Shown here one piece after another: positions 51,401 to 61,573 of a DNA stretch of 64,000 nt (positions within the stretch are counted from its first letter, which is position 1; each line of letters begins with the position of its first letter). This DNA comes from Jaminaea rosea (lineage: Eukaryota; Basidiomycota; Exobasidiomycetes; Microstromatales). A program made the translations under genes and the position numbers. The notes beneath the pieces are model-generated. The model did no database searches and was not told where the DNA came from. It worked only from the letters and a program-made list of their open reading frames with translations. The stretch covers positions 310,001-374,000 of the forward strand of contig NW_020289975.1 in assembly GCF_003144245.1 (NCBI RefSeq), written 5' to 3'.

Positions 51401-53744
51401 ACTTGGCGTCTCGAGAGCGAAGAGCTTCGTCGTGGCCGCGAGTGAGCTCGTCGATGCGGCTCTTATGCTGTGAGGCCAACTGAGCAAGGGCAGCGTCGTG
51501 CGACTGGATGAGCTCGTCGATCTGGGACTTGTGGTGGGTGCGAAGTTGACCAAGGGCTTCCTCGTGGTCAGTCTTGGTCGCATCGTGAGACTGGATCAGC
51601 TCATCGAGCTGCGACTGATGGAGAGCACGAAGCTGGGTCAAGATGCCTTCATGCTCTGCCTTCTGTGCCGCCAGAGCAGGCGTGAGCAAGTCGGGCTGCT
51701 CAAGGTCGTCCGTCTGCATTTCACTGTCGGCCATCTCCTTGCGGATGACGACAGACGAAGACGCTCCATTGTCTTCAGCCGATTGCTCGCCAGCACCGGC
51801 AAGCTCGTCCTCCAATTCGTTGCCAAGGGCGCCTGCGGGCACGATATCCGAGGTGATGCGGTTGCGCGGTGCTCCCTTGTGCTGAGCTTCCTGATCGTCG
51901 TCGCCACCAGCCGACAGCAGTACATTGCGAGCCAGCGGGCTACCTGTGCTAAAGCGCTTGTTCTGGTTGGGCTTAATTGTTGATCTTCGTCGGTCCTTCT
52001 TGGCGGTGCCGGTCGGATCAGCAAAGGCAGGGTCCATACCATCGAGGCTGGGACGACCAGCGGATGAGGCCTGGTCCACGTCGCCTGATGCGTCTTCAAA
52101 GGAATCATCGAGCTCGGCGTCGTCCTCCATGAGGCTCGACGTGAGGCCCAGACGGCTGGCAATGTTGGGCCGAGTCGAGCTCTTGGGCATCCCGCCTGCG
52201 CCACGCCTCCTTGCGCGTCCTCCCGTACCAGCGTGAGAGCCTGCTTCGTCTACCCAGTCAGCGCTTTCGTCTCCTTCTGCCTCATCATCAGTGCTCTCTA
52301 CGTCCGACGTGGTAGGGGCATTAATGCCAGCCTTTGCGAGCATCCTGCGCAGCTCACTGTTCTGCTCTCGCAGCTTGCGCTTCTCTGCCGAGTCCTTGCC
52401 CGTCTTCCTTTGAGCCAGAGCCAGCTTGCCACGCAGAGCAGAGACTTCACGTTCAGGAATGCTGTGAGAGAATTCCTCCGAGTGAGTGCTCGGGCTGGCC
52501 GGCAGCATAGCACCTTGTGCGCGTGCTGCAGGTGAAGCAAGGCCTGCTTCGTCCTCGTCGAGGGAGTGCTCGGAGTGAATGATGCTGTTGCTGACACTGC
52601 GAGAGAGGCGTGCCTGCTCGAGCCGCATGGCCTGTTGCTTGTATTTGGCCACCTCAGTCTGCAAGTCGCCGTTCTCGCGCTGCATGCTGGCCTTCTCCTT
52701 GCGAGCAAGCGCCGTCTCCGTCTCTCGCAAAGTCATGACCCTCTCCAGCTCTTGGGCCTGACCCTCCAGCTGGACCTTGCGCTCATCTGCGAGCTCGCGA
52801 GCCTTTGCCAAATCTTTTGCGATGCGACTGCGCTCGTTGTCGACTTTGCGTGAGGAGATGCGCTCCTCTTCGAGGACGCCCTTGAGCTCGTCTAGGTTGA
52901 CTTGTAGGTCCCAATTCTCCGCTTTGAGTGCATCTTCCTGCTCGACTAGCTGCAGCGCCTTTGGCTTCCAGAGGGCAAGCTCCTCCTCGTACTTCTTTTT
53001 GCCCTCGTCTGCGTCCTTGAGCTGCTGGTCACGCTGTGCTAGGAGGGCTTGGAGGCGCCTGATCTCCTGTACGAGGCCTTCTTGCAGCTGATTCACAAGA
53101 TTTTGGTCCCCAATGCTCGTGGGTGCGGCCGCATTGCGAGCTCTCCTGTCAGACTGGCGTAAGGTGGGACCAGGGCTGCCAATGGACATGTCAGCACCGC
53201 TGGCTGAGCGCGTCGGCGTGACCCATCGCTCAGAAGGGGCTGTGGGCATGCCACCTGGTGCGGCCAAATCGGGCTCATGCTCGCTGCTACTGGATGGCAT
53301 GAGTTCGCGCAGAAGTTTGGCCTTTTGGGTCGCCATGTCCTTGATCTCGGCGTCGATTGACTGGGTGAGCTCTCTGGCATGCTCGGGATCGCAGTTCTCG
53401 AGGTCTTCTCGCAAAGCCTTGATACGCTGTTGTTGCTGAATGAGGCCTTGCCCTAGCATAGCAGCTGCCGTTGTCTGATTCTCAGTCTCATCGAAGAGAG
53501 CGTGTAGGCGCTGATGTGCTGATCGAGAGGGGGCGATGGTCGCTGATGAGGATCCAGACGATGAGGACGTGGGCAGCGGCGGAGCGTGAGATGGTCCGTT
53601 GGTGTTCATCTCAGTGAGGGCGGCAGTGCTCTTGCGCCCTCGCAATGATGCACCCGGTCGCGTTGGCGGCTTGAATGCCAGTGAGCCGCCGTTGGAGGGA
53701 GTTGATGGTGCCAGAAAGTCGGCGGAATCGTCAGGAGACGCCAT
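48474..53744 (-). CDS. Num1/ApsA/Mcp5-like cortical anchor with C-terminal PH domain, 1756 aa
   Basis: Plasma-membrane anchor for dynein and mitochondria in fungi. After a disordered N-terminus (MASPDDSADFLAPSTPS), coiled coils run through about 70-480 and 690-1070, separated by acidic disordered sequence. They include tandem units of the type SQ[LI]DELIQSHDA at about 703-778. A Ser/Pro-rich linker leads to a PH domain at about 1320-1438, starting MIGEYLWKYTSRR and containing RRYFWVHPYTKTLYW and NKERHEAWVNALNYL. The PH segment has the form typical of the Mcp5/Num1 group, which binds PI(4,5)P2. A basic disordered tail of about 320 residues follows and ends SGRASRQV. The start is the first in-frame ATG; the open frame upstream lacks one. 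It is intronless. The family call rests mainly on the PH segment plus overall layout. Confidence 0.87.
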   Translation of the reverse strand: MASPDDSADFLAPSTPSNGGSLAFKPPTRPGASLRGRKSTAALTEMNTNGPSHAPPLPTSSSSGSSSATIAPSRSAHQRLHALFDETENQTTAAAMLGQGLIQQQQRIKALREDLENCDPEHARELTQSIDAEIKDMATQKAKLLRELMPSSSSEHEPDLAAPGGMPTAPSERWVTPTRSASGADMSIGSPGPTLRQSDRRARNAAAPTSIGDQNLVNQLQEGLVQEIRRLQALLAQRDQQLKDADEGKKKYEEELALWKPKALQLVEQEDALKAENWDLQVNLDELKGVLEEERISSRKVDNERSRIAKDLAKARELADERKVQLEGQAQELERVMTLRETETALARKEKASMQRENGDLQTEVAKYKQQAMRLEQARLSRSVSNSIIHSEHSLDEDEAGLASPAARAQGAMLPASPSTHSEEFSHSIPEREVSALRGKLALAQRKTGKDSAEKRKLREQNSELRRMLAKAGINAPTTSDVESTDDEAEGDESADWVDEAGSHAGTGGRARRRGAGGMPKSSTRPNIASRLGLTSSLMEDDAELDDSFEDASGDVDQASSAGRPSLDGMDPAFADPTGTAKKDRRRSTIKPNQNKRFSTGSPLARNVLLSAGGDDDQEAQHKGAPRNRITSDIVPAGALGNELEDELAGAGEQSAEDNGASSSVVIRKEMADSEMQTDDLEQPDLLTPALAAQKAEHEGILTQLRALHQSQLDELIQSHDATKTDHEEALGQLRTHHKSQIDELIQSHDAALAQLASQHKSRIDELTRGHDEALRSRDAKSSLTSSELEKSHASALSSKEAAHAAAIAAALAAQAKTHDAGMSEARSRHAQALADSVAAHTTKLTEAEAAHKTALAERERLSKAELDKRDHRQEQIIREHKAELEKNERRHQQIISGHKAELEDVNATHDAYVSQLESHYNAAIKERDEQVIKARAEVTRLRAELDSLTAQLAEAKRQLSQAIKEQEGKVKELEAAHSAHTRALEAASAETDAVRKEHKEAEARAREAEAATLAAEAAAAASAAAAAASAAAASEDFHDAEEPSEEEGVRRVVLADLKDASNQTDDTMWAQHQQEQLALRPKSVAMSKAGETSVGPGGVTVLPARPRDSIGTFGLGRDSPAPTMYSVGAVDPTAPRSETVPDRSKPPVLAAPPPPTSPPPAHLSRKSAASMTAISPPATTWDSTIAQPPSRPTSPVPPKLAARASRGSTFEDNRAGSRASAHPPSAYVAPRSSRARPSDQDSVGTGSIMSRLSQRHPYRSASRASAASDVTSRSALSADENEDDDEVGDLTITGQGPASRGARFDDQTTDPKIIQAITQTMIGEYLWKYTSRRTTMGRRSSNAHSDKRHRRYFWVHPYTKTLYWTITDPGGARMAEGVSKSACVEDVRVVEDMNPNPAGLFHLSIIIQTGARELKVTTPNKERHEAWVNALNYLIKRDSVDGAQSQRAAAYDALTTASDAASIGRPRSRASLASRATRMVMNRTKSSDSISAYGGGYNDTTPRARGGSVSDAATMGGASYRSKRRDTAAREYLAQAAHFQRNVDEYGRRAPSATSSSAAIADDPRLLKTAEEMLEENAEMDAANGFEGLDNVRACCGGLHDVGSLANKNNPHHHHNHQKVKVRRGSNVTTGTAGGAGDKATSGRPSSRLSVASAVRPRNSRMDSTTGSTTTASRPTSRLSSPQPPQLGPLNLNAPRPSSSGVSSQSKGKESLTSMFDMPLPDTTSASATPTVSRPKSPFGSLRPASRSGRASRQV

Positions 53745-54324
53745 GATGAGGATGTGGACAGGGGTGTCGCCCTGCCGCAAGATCACGAAGGCGCTATTGG
53801 CTTTGCTCTCTCTCTCTTTCGCGGTTTGCCTCTTCAAAAGGCGTGGGCAGGACTGTGACGAGCGTCCTTGAGAGCCCGCGATGGCTCTGGGTGAAGCTTT
53901 TGCTGTTGCTTGACGGGATGATTAGAGGAAGAGATGAATGAGCTCGCTCCAATTGGCTGCCTCGCCTCGATGTGTGCACTTCTCAGACGGCAGGGCAGGC
54001 GGGCAGGCGGGGCAGGGCGGGCGGACAGTCCAACGACGAGCGAGAACTGAGCCGTCGGGCGCGGAGCCTGTCGAAATCGACTTCAACCAACACCGCCGCC
54101 CCGTTCAAAACAAAGACGCAGGGACGCGGCGGCGCGCATCATCACCACCCTTGACGCTCGAGGTGGGCGTGATAGCGGCGATCAGTCATCGCAGGCGAAA
54201 GGGAGGGGCGGGAACACGATTGCCAACACGACTGCCACCTGAATGAGGCAAATAACATCAGAAGTGGATGATACAAACAGAGACCCCTCCTACGCCGTGA
54301 TATGCAGACGACAGTTCTCCTGCG
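53745..54324. promoter_or_regulatory. Upstream region of the NUM1-like gene with a G-rich tract
   Basis: 580 bp between two minus-strand genes. A G-rich tract at 53993-54021 on the plus strand has five G runs of three or four with short loops, a possible G-quadruplex about 250 bp upstream of the NUM1-like start. No gene is seen. Confidence 0.55.
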
Positions 54325-55793
54325 TCACTGTCCACCGTCACCTCGCAGCTGCTGCGTCAGGGCAGGATTGATCGTCTTCTCGCCGATCTTCTCAAACAAA
54401 CCGGGCAGAAACTGCGCAGAGGGAATGTGCGTCTTAGTATTCGCGCTTGTCTAGCCACCTTGGAGCATTGATCGCGGGACGTACTCACGTTGAATTGATC
54501 GCCTCCAACCTTGACCAGGAGGAAGTAGACGAGCGAGAGGAGCGAGACAATGAGCTGCGTGGGCAGTGGAAAGAGTCAGTATCGTAGCGCTTGGCAACTG
54601 CCGCTGGCTGCTCACCATCAGCTTGTTGTTGGCAACGGCGTCTTTCAATCCCAAGCCGCCTGCCCCCTCGCCACGACTCCATCTCTCCCACGTCTCATGA
54701 CGCTCTCCTTCTTGCATCCTCCTCATCCTGGCGTTGCGCTCTATCAGTCCTGTGGGCGTGGGAGAAGGATGCGGTCCAAGTCAGTCGGTCTCTTACCTTA
54801 TCGTATCACACTGCTGACGCTCGCCAGTCGCCACTCACTCTTGCTCGGCAGGTGATAAATAGCCAAAGTAGGCGCAGCAATGAGGTCCAACTTGGACGCC
54901 AGGTGCACCCGAGAATACGGACGAAGGTACGACGTGCCCGCCGTATCCGTCAGCGACAGGCTGGCATCAATGTCAATTTCTCCTGCGAGGAGGAAGTCCT
55001 CATCATTGTATAGCTTGGGTGGGTCGACGAGTTCGTCACCATTCACGGGCGTTGGCGGCGAGCCAGTGCTAGCGTCGTCCGATGAGGATTGGTTGGAGTG
55101 CTGGCCCTGTTTCCCTGCTGCGGCGGCGTTGAGGTTTGATCCAAATCCCCCAGCCGCTCCTGAGTTGCTACCGCCACTACGCTCTGAAGGCAGCGACGAC
55201 CCGTCGTTCCAGACCATCGAGACCCATGGCTTCCCCTCTACGCCCGCCTTGTACCATTCTTCGTCCACGTCGACGCTGACGTAGATGACCTTGAACTCGT
55301 GGGGATGCCTCGACTGGAAGTCTGTGATTGTCCTTTGGTACTCCTTGAGCGGCATGCCCGCCCACTGACTGCTGAAGTAGAGTGCGACGACTTTGCAGTC
55401 TTGGAAGTAGCGTTTCAGATTGACTGGCTTGCCGTGGCTGTCCACTAAACGTAGGCGACGCAGCAAAGGATCGGTATGCTGGTATTGCTCGGCGGGGGGC
55501 AGCTTGCTTGGTGAGGGCTTGAGGGCAGGTTTGAGCGGGGTGGACAGGGTCGATCCAGATGGTGTGGTGCTTGTCGATGAGTTTGCGGATTGACCCAGAC
55601 CTGATGAGCCACCGTTGGTACTGCCGCTGCTGCTGGCGTTGCGCCTCATTGTTGAGTCGTGCGAGGAGAAGTCTGAGATTGTCTGAGTTGAGGGCGAGGA
55701 GCGGAACGAGACGGAGCGTTTGGATGGTTGTGTGAGGGGTGAAGTGGATGAGGATGGATCGGGCGAGCCATACAGAGCTGTAGAGGATGCCAT
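54325..55793 (-). CDS. Thioredoxin-fold (nucleoredoxin-like) protein without CxxC, with C-terminal membrane segment, 413 aa
   Basis: Four exons (54839-55793, 54616-54749, 54489-54554, 54411-54325) each join in phase; introns are 89, 61 and 77 nt. A disordered Ser/Thr-rich N-terminus of about 110 residues precedes a thioredoxin-like fold at about 118-330 (LRLVDSHGKPVNLKRYFQDC, VVALYFSSQWAGMPLKEYQ, FKVIYVSVDVDEEWYKAG). At the place where nucleoredoxins carry WCxxC there is W144-A-G-M, so it cannot perform dithiol redox chemistry. A low-complexity insert of about 75 residues follows the WNDG segment. Exons 2-4 add a basic helix (ERNARMRRMQEGERHETWER) and a hydrophobic segment, LIVSLLSLVYFLLV, at about 364-377. 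About 37 residues follow, so it is probably a tail-anchored membrane protein. The role is unknown. The start at 55793 is the first ATG before coherent sequence. Confidence 0.8.
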
Positions 55794-56778
55794 GGCGATT
55801 GAAGACTGCCGCCAAAAGGAAGAGGGACGGGGATGTGGGGTATGAACGGGTTGGGAGGAGCGAGCTGTGGCTCCTGACCTCGCTCGCACGGGCGCAAGCA
55901 ACAGGGCCGAGCGAGATGGAGGCGGGTCGTGGGTAGCAGCGGCGATGAGTCGATTGGCTCGTCTATCTCGACACCGACTGTGGCTTGTAGGTGCGCGAAG
56001 AAGCTGGAGGTGATGTCGCAGCAGATGCAGATGTGGAGAGATAGGAGACAAGGTGTTGCTGATTGATCTGCGACTGCGTGGAGAACACGAACCACGACTG
56101 CGCTCGGACCGCGTCTCCGAAGGCTGCAGGCAGCAGCAGCAGGCAGCACCAGGCAGCAGCGAGCGCCACGCCTCCGCCTCTCTGGCAACCTGGCCAAATA
56201 GTAGCAATGGCGGCATTTCACGATCATGGCTCCGTGCAGTCAGGCACTCGAGCAAGCAGACAGCATCATCAGAGGCCCAATCCCTCCATATAGTACGGAC
56301 GATAACGAGCGAGCCACCATCGACGAGTAGCAGGAGCCAGGTGGGGCCCACGTGTACGCGCTCTGGTCCGCGGCCCAATCGCAATCGCGGGACAATCGCG
56401 GGAAAGACTTTTGAGCTCGCTCGCTCGCTCGCGCACTTTCTTCTCTCTCTCACTAACCCCCTCCGAACCACCCGTCTCGCCTTTTCAGGCTGGACGAACT
56501 GCTCTTCTTTTCCCAGCGATCAGCGGTAGTCGTAGAAAAGAGGCTTCAAAGCCTTGTCGGAGGGGCAGAGAAACCCAACTAGCCCACAGGTCAAGTCGCC
56601 TTTGCTTCGCAAGCGGGGCAGACTTTCTTGGTGCTAGGCTCGACAATAAGCCGGGCGTCTCTTTGCCTGTTGAGCCCTAGCGGGACGACGGACGTAGAGA
56701 GATGCTGACTTTGGCGAGGTACATTGTAGCAAGCTGTGATGAATGATATAAGATTGCAAGTCCACGAGCGAAATTGAG
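55794..56778. promoter_or_regulatory. 985-bp intergenic region upstream of the thioredoxin-fold gene
   Basis: Between two minus-strand genes. The frame of the downstream gene is open up to 56471 but lacks a convincing coding character (mixed Arg/Ser/Leu, no domain). A CAG-rich run lies near 56126-56165 and a CGCTCG repeat near 56415-56432. No RNA gene is seen. Confidence 0.5.
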
Positions 56779-59458
56779 CTACACCTGCCTGTGAGTGTCA
56801 CCCTGCCGGCTCACAAGCCTCGACAGCATCAAGGACCGTCTTGGCGGTCCATTGGCAGACTGGCCATCCTCGACTCCCATGACGGGTGACTGCAGATGAG
56901 CCTCCCTTGCGGCATCCTGCTCATCCCTCTCGCGCTCTTGCTGCTCCTCAAAGCGACGTCGCTGCTCCTCTTGCCACGTTCCGTGCAAACGCGCAAATGT
57001 CGTCATTGGCGTTGTCGACGTTTCGAGGTGGGTGTCGCCTAGGAAGACTGGGGCGTTGTGGCGTCGCGTCGCGTCCACTGAGCTGTGAGGGTAGCACGGA
57101 CTTGGCGGTAGAGAGGCACCTTGTTGTATTGAGATGTCGCCTGACGGCTCGTTGTCGTCCTTCTCTGATGTGTAGGGGATGCTCGGGGCTTGTCTTCTTT
57201 GGCCCGCTGGGTGGAGTAGCGCGACTGCCGTCCCCACGAGGAGTACGATGCCATACAGTGCCAAGAAGAGAGCAAACAGCAGCCGCTCCTTCTTCAGCTT
57301 CTTCTCGTACCCATCGATCACCTTGGCCAGGACCCCTCCCCTATTGCCTCCGCCTTGTTGAGGCTGTCCATTGGCCGCCTCCTGAATCGGCTGTATCAGC
57401 TCCTGCGACCGGTTTGCGCTGAGCATGAGCACCGTCGGCGACACGAGTGGAAAATCTGCGTGCGCGTTGTCCCGCAGCCACGTAAGCGCCTTTTCGATGT
57501 TGATGACCTTTTGTAGAAGAAGGCATGAGATGAATGTCTGGAGGGGAGTGAAGAGAGGGGTATTGGCGAATGTTTCCTACAAGGTGGGGTGACAGAGAGC
57601 ACATCAGCCCAGGCTACACAGACGCCGGCCAGTGCTCGAGAGCAATCTTACGTTCAAAGCAGAGGAGATCCCGTCGATAAATTCGTTGAGCGTGTTATTC
57701 ATTGTGCCTGTCGTCGTGTTGACCCAGCCAAAGAGGTGCTCGTTGAGGTCGACTTGCGCGCTGCTTATCATGGCATTGGTACGGTTGGCGTAAGAGTAAG
57801 AGGCATTGGCCGTGACAGCATTGATGCGGGTGAGAGCCGTATTGCCGAACACTTCGAAGCTACCGTCCAGTTGCTGCGGATGGATGGAGGCGGCGGTCAG
57901 CCTGGCGGACATTTTTGGCGACGCGCTTGCCCACTCACGCGCTGGTAGTGGCGCTCAATGGGTCGAATGGCGAGCAGCTGCACCTCGACACTGAGCATGC
58001 CGCAAAGTCCAATTGCCAGGCATATGAGCGCTGTAGGGTGGCCGATGAAGCTAGCCCACCATCGTACCCGTCTTTGACCTCTGGGTGAGCTGACGCCGCA
58101 GATTGACGCCGTCTTCAAAGCCCATCCAGTCAGCAGGGGATGGTGCGACATCGAGAGCAAGTCCATGAGATTGTGCTTGCTCAAAATGTGCTCCGTACCA
58201 GCCCCGCTCTGCAGCCACGTTCGTCTCGTATTGGCAACATTGCGAAGGAGGCATCGCCACGCCCACCACTCTTGCACGATGCTGACGACGAGGAGCAGAA
58301 GGATGACGGCGCCGATGGTGATGATGCCGATCAAGACGAGCTTCTTGAGAGCGTTGCCCAGCCCGTCCAGCGGGGACATGTTGAGATCCTCGCAAAATGT
58401 GATGCTTTGGCGGTCTGGGAGGGGGAGCAGGGAGGTGTCGAAGGTGAAATTGGACGTGGCTGCGACGACAAGAAAGGAGCGTGAGCTGACCTCGCTTTTG
58501 TTCGATGGGAGGAGAGGATAAGGGGCGAAAGCCACTACTCACTGGCGTTCACATCGACTTTGAGCTTCTCAAAGGGCATCTGGACGATACTGTCCATCCT
58601 CTGCTTAAATTCAGTAAGCGTTGGTAAGGTGCCATTGAGCTTGAGCAGCGCGTCCTCGAATGATGTCGGGAGGTGAACGTTGTCAAGAGCGCTGAGGTCC
58701 GGCTGAGAGATCTGAGGCACCTGGATGCTCTTGCCAACGATGGAGAGAACGTCATTGATGCCGTCGAGCGACGTATTGAGGAAACCGTTCACGCCATCGA
58801 TGGAAGCCTGCACCGCACTCTTGATACCAACACCCGTTTCATGAATGGCCGAGTTCATCAGATCAACTGCAGCCATGAGGAGGGAAAGAGAGCCGCGCAC
58901 CAGAAGCTCGATGAAGCAGAGGAAGACTGAACGGTACGAGTTGACAAAGAAGGTGACGAGGGCCTCGAGAGCCACCAGAGCGAGGTATACGATTCTACCG
59001 AGAGCTCTGACAGAGCCTTCAACGGCCTCCTGCGTGCGTGCATTCATTGCGTCGGCCATGAAGTGTGGCAGGCTCGCGGCCATGCTTGCTTGGTGCTCCG
59101 CATCATGACACACGTTGAGCAGACTTGCCTTGGCCGATCCTATCTTGTCATCGATGTCGCCTGATGAGAGGAGGAGATGTGTGCCGGTGAAGAGGAGAGC
59201 GAAGAGGGGTGGCGAAAGCACCGAGAGACAGAGTCGAGCTCGTAAGCCAAGATATGGATGCAGTTCACCGTCGCTAAGACTAGGGCTGGAATGGCCTGGA
59301 GCTACGGTGAGGTCGTGAAAGTCCGAGACCGAATCGCTCGGACGAGGGCTGTAGATATGGTCGGGATACGAAGGAGGTGGTTGATGCGCTAGGTTGTGGT
59401 CGTGGTCGCTGTGAGTCTGCGTGGGAGGCACGATCAGCGGTGGCAGCGGCGGCTTCAT
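56779..59458 (-). CDS. PRM1: Plasma membrane fusion protein Prm1, 818 aa
   Basis: Multi-pass membrane protein that promotes plasma-membrane merger during mating cell fusion. Four exons (58543-59458, 57939-58459, 57652-57873, 56779-57576) join in phase; introns are 83, 65 and 75 nt. A Pro-rich cytosolic N-terminus of about 80 residues precedes membrane segments near 87-105, 175-215, 340-360 (LIGIITIGAVILLLLVVSIV), 440-460 and 680-705 (LLFALFLALYGIVLLVGTAV). Two ectodomain parts hold several N-glycosylation sequons (NTS, NGT, NFT, NAS, NRT, NNT) and a cysteine near the first segment (LLNVCHDAEH). The repeated amphipathic SIDGVNGFLNTSLDGINDVL is typical of Prm1. The C-terminus is a charged helix (EEQRRRFEEQQERERDEQ). 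The first in-frame ATG of exon 1 is used. Pheromone control would be expected from the family but is not shown here. Confidence 0.88.
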
Positions 59459-60115
59459 CGCGATCAGCGGTGGTGGAGGAGCGGGAGTAGATGTTGAAGC
59501 TGAACATGGTGGCGAAGAGGACGGCAAATGTAGGCCTGCTGCCAGAGGGTGTTCAGGAACAAAGCGGGAAGTTGAAGGTCAAAGGAGCAATGAGTGACAA
59601 GGGGTCGTCACGGTATGCGCCATTAGCATCCAGCGTCCCGCGTTCCTTTGTTCGCGTCCGCTTGCGCGACAGCCACCGCACCTCCTTTGTTCGGGGAGCA
59701 CTCGCTCCATCCCCACGCTAGCCAGTAGCAGAGCAGCAGCTTCCACGTGCGATCGCCGAAGTCGCTCAGGCATTGCTCGCTCCCAATAACTTGCATCCGC
59801 AGCTTGTCGTTACCACAGTACGTGGGTGGCTGGCGCTGGCTAAGAGGCGAGTCGAGGGCTGAACGGCAATCGCGGGCCGGGCGAAAGCTGGCCACGGAGC
59901 AAAGGCCGTATCTCCGAGGCGGCGAGTGGAGGAGTCCGAGAATCTGCGCGAGGAAGGAAGCTCCTTGTCAGGCCACGCCTCAACATTCCGCTCTTAGAAG
60001 AGCAAACCACCCCGCACCGCCATCAACGACTACATAAAGACGCAGTGTGTTCCACATTCATCGAGACTCCATCACTAGCATTCATCGTTCAGCCCGCTCA
60101 ACCACATCGTCAAAA
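59459..60115. promoter_or_regulatory. Divergent promoter between PRM1 and the OYE-family gene
   Basis: 657-bp shared upstream region. A weak TATA-like string TACATAAAG at 60031-60039 lies about 85 bp before the plus-strand start. No clear pheromone-response element was recognised. Confidence 0.5.
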
Positions 60116-61481
60116 ATGGCAGACCGACTCGTCACCGAGATTCCTAGCAACGTCGACGTCCTGGCTCAGCCAGTCAAGTTCGCCAACTCGGGCCTCGTCG
60201 CCCCCAACCGCTTCCTTAAGGCAGCAATGACCGAGAGGCTCTCGTCGTATGATCAGGACGAGCCGACGAAGAGGTGAGACTGCTGCTCGTCCGCCTCTCA
60301 TATCATGATGTGGCTAAATGCTCACTTTGCAATTCCCCCCCTCTTCCATGCTCCTTCGGCGCAGGGGCATCCCGTCTGACGCCCTCATTCACCTTTACGA
60401 AGAGTGGGGCAAGGGAGAATTCGGTGTGATCCTCTCGGGCAACACCTTCGGGCAATATGAGCATTTGGAAGCCCAAGGGAATCCCATCATGCGTGGCAAC
60501 GAGCCAGAGCGCTTCGAGGCCTTCAAGAAGATGGCTGCGGCCGCCAAGGCTCACGGCTCCAAGTACATCGTCCAGCTTTCCCACGGTGGCCGTCAGACCC
60601 CGGCCAACATCACCCAGAACCCTGTCTCTGCCTCTGATATCCAGCTTACCAAGATGGGCGGCCAGGACGTGACGGGCAACTTTGGCAAGCCTCGCGCTCT
60701 GACCATCGACGGTATCAAGGAAGTCGTCGATGACTTTGCTAACGCCGCCAAATACGCCTACGACACGGGCGCCGACGGTATCCAGGTGCACGGAGCACAC
60801 GGCTACCTCATTGCACAGTTCCTCAGCACGACGACCAACCAGCGTACGGATCAGTACGGTGGCTCCCTCGAAAACCGCTCGCGTATCGTCATCGAGATCC
60901 TCGATGCCATCCGTGCAAAGGTCAACGACCCCAAGTTCCTCCTCGGCATCAAGCTCAACTCTGTCGAATTCCAGGCTGGCGGTTTCACCACGGAAGATTG
61001 CCGTCAGCTCTGCGCCAACCTCGAAGCGCACGGCGTTGACTTCATCGAGCTCAGCGGCGGTACCTACGAGGAGCTCGCCTTTAGCCCCACCAAGACGCAG
61101 AAGCGCGAGTCGACAAAGAAGCGCGAGGGCTACTTTGTCGAGTTCGCCGACGAGGTTCGTGCAGGCATCAAGCAGGCACAAATTTACGTCACTGGCGGTT
61201 TCCGTACTGCGAAGGGTATGGCAGACGCCGTCGAGTCGAGCTCGTGCGTAGGCGTCGGGCTGGCAAGGCCCGTATGCTCGGAGGTGGACCTGCCAAAGAA
61301 GATCCTGGCCAAGCAGGTGGCCTCAGCTAGGAAGAGCTTGATCCCCGAGGACCAATTCCTCGTAGCTAACCAGGTTTGCTGCTACCAGCTGAAGCAGGTC
61401 GGTGAGGGCAAGAGGCCCGTCGACTGGAACAACGAGGCGGAGCTCAACCCCGTCCTCAAGGAGCTCGGTCTTGCCGCATAG
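60116..61481 (+). CDS. NADH:flavin oxidoreductase of the old yellow enzyme family, 424 aa
   Basis: FMN TIM-barrel reductase acting on activated alkenes or related substrates with NAD(P)H. The exons are 60116-60273 and 60365-61481, with a 91-nt intron; the junction gives DEPTKR-GIPSDALIHLYEEW. The substrate-binding histidines are H195 and H198 in IQVHGAHGYLIAQFLS. The family stretch NQRTDQYGGSLENRSR follows, then an FMN phosphate-binding part near VTGGFRTAKGM and VGVGLARPVCSEVDLP. The N-terminal half contains YIVQLSHGGRQTPA. The ATG at 60116 (MADRLVTEIPS) begins the usual N-terminus. The sequence lacks a targeting signal, so it is probably cytosolic. The branch (xenobiotic-reductase or 2,4-dienoyl-CoA-reductase-like) and physiological substrate cannot be set by reading. 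Confidence 0.9.
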
Positions 61482-61573
61482 ATATTGATAGACACCCGTA
61501 CGACCATTGTCAGGCCAGTATTTCTTCCCTCTAATGTCAAATTGCAAAATAGATTGCAACTGTCGAAGCCCCA

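Noticed and set aside
55794-56471. 226-residue N-terminal extension of the thioredoxin-fold gene
   Set aside because: Open but with no domain or consistent pattern; first ATG before coherent Ser/Thr-rich sequence is 55793.
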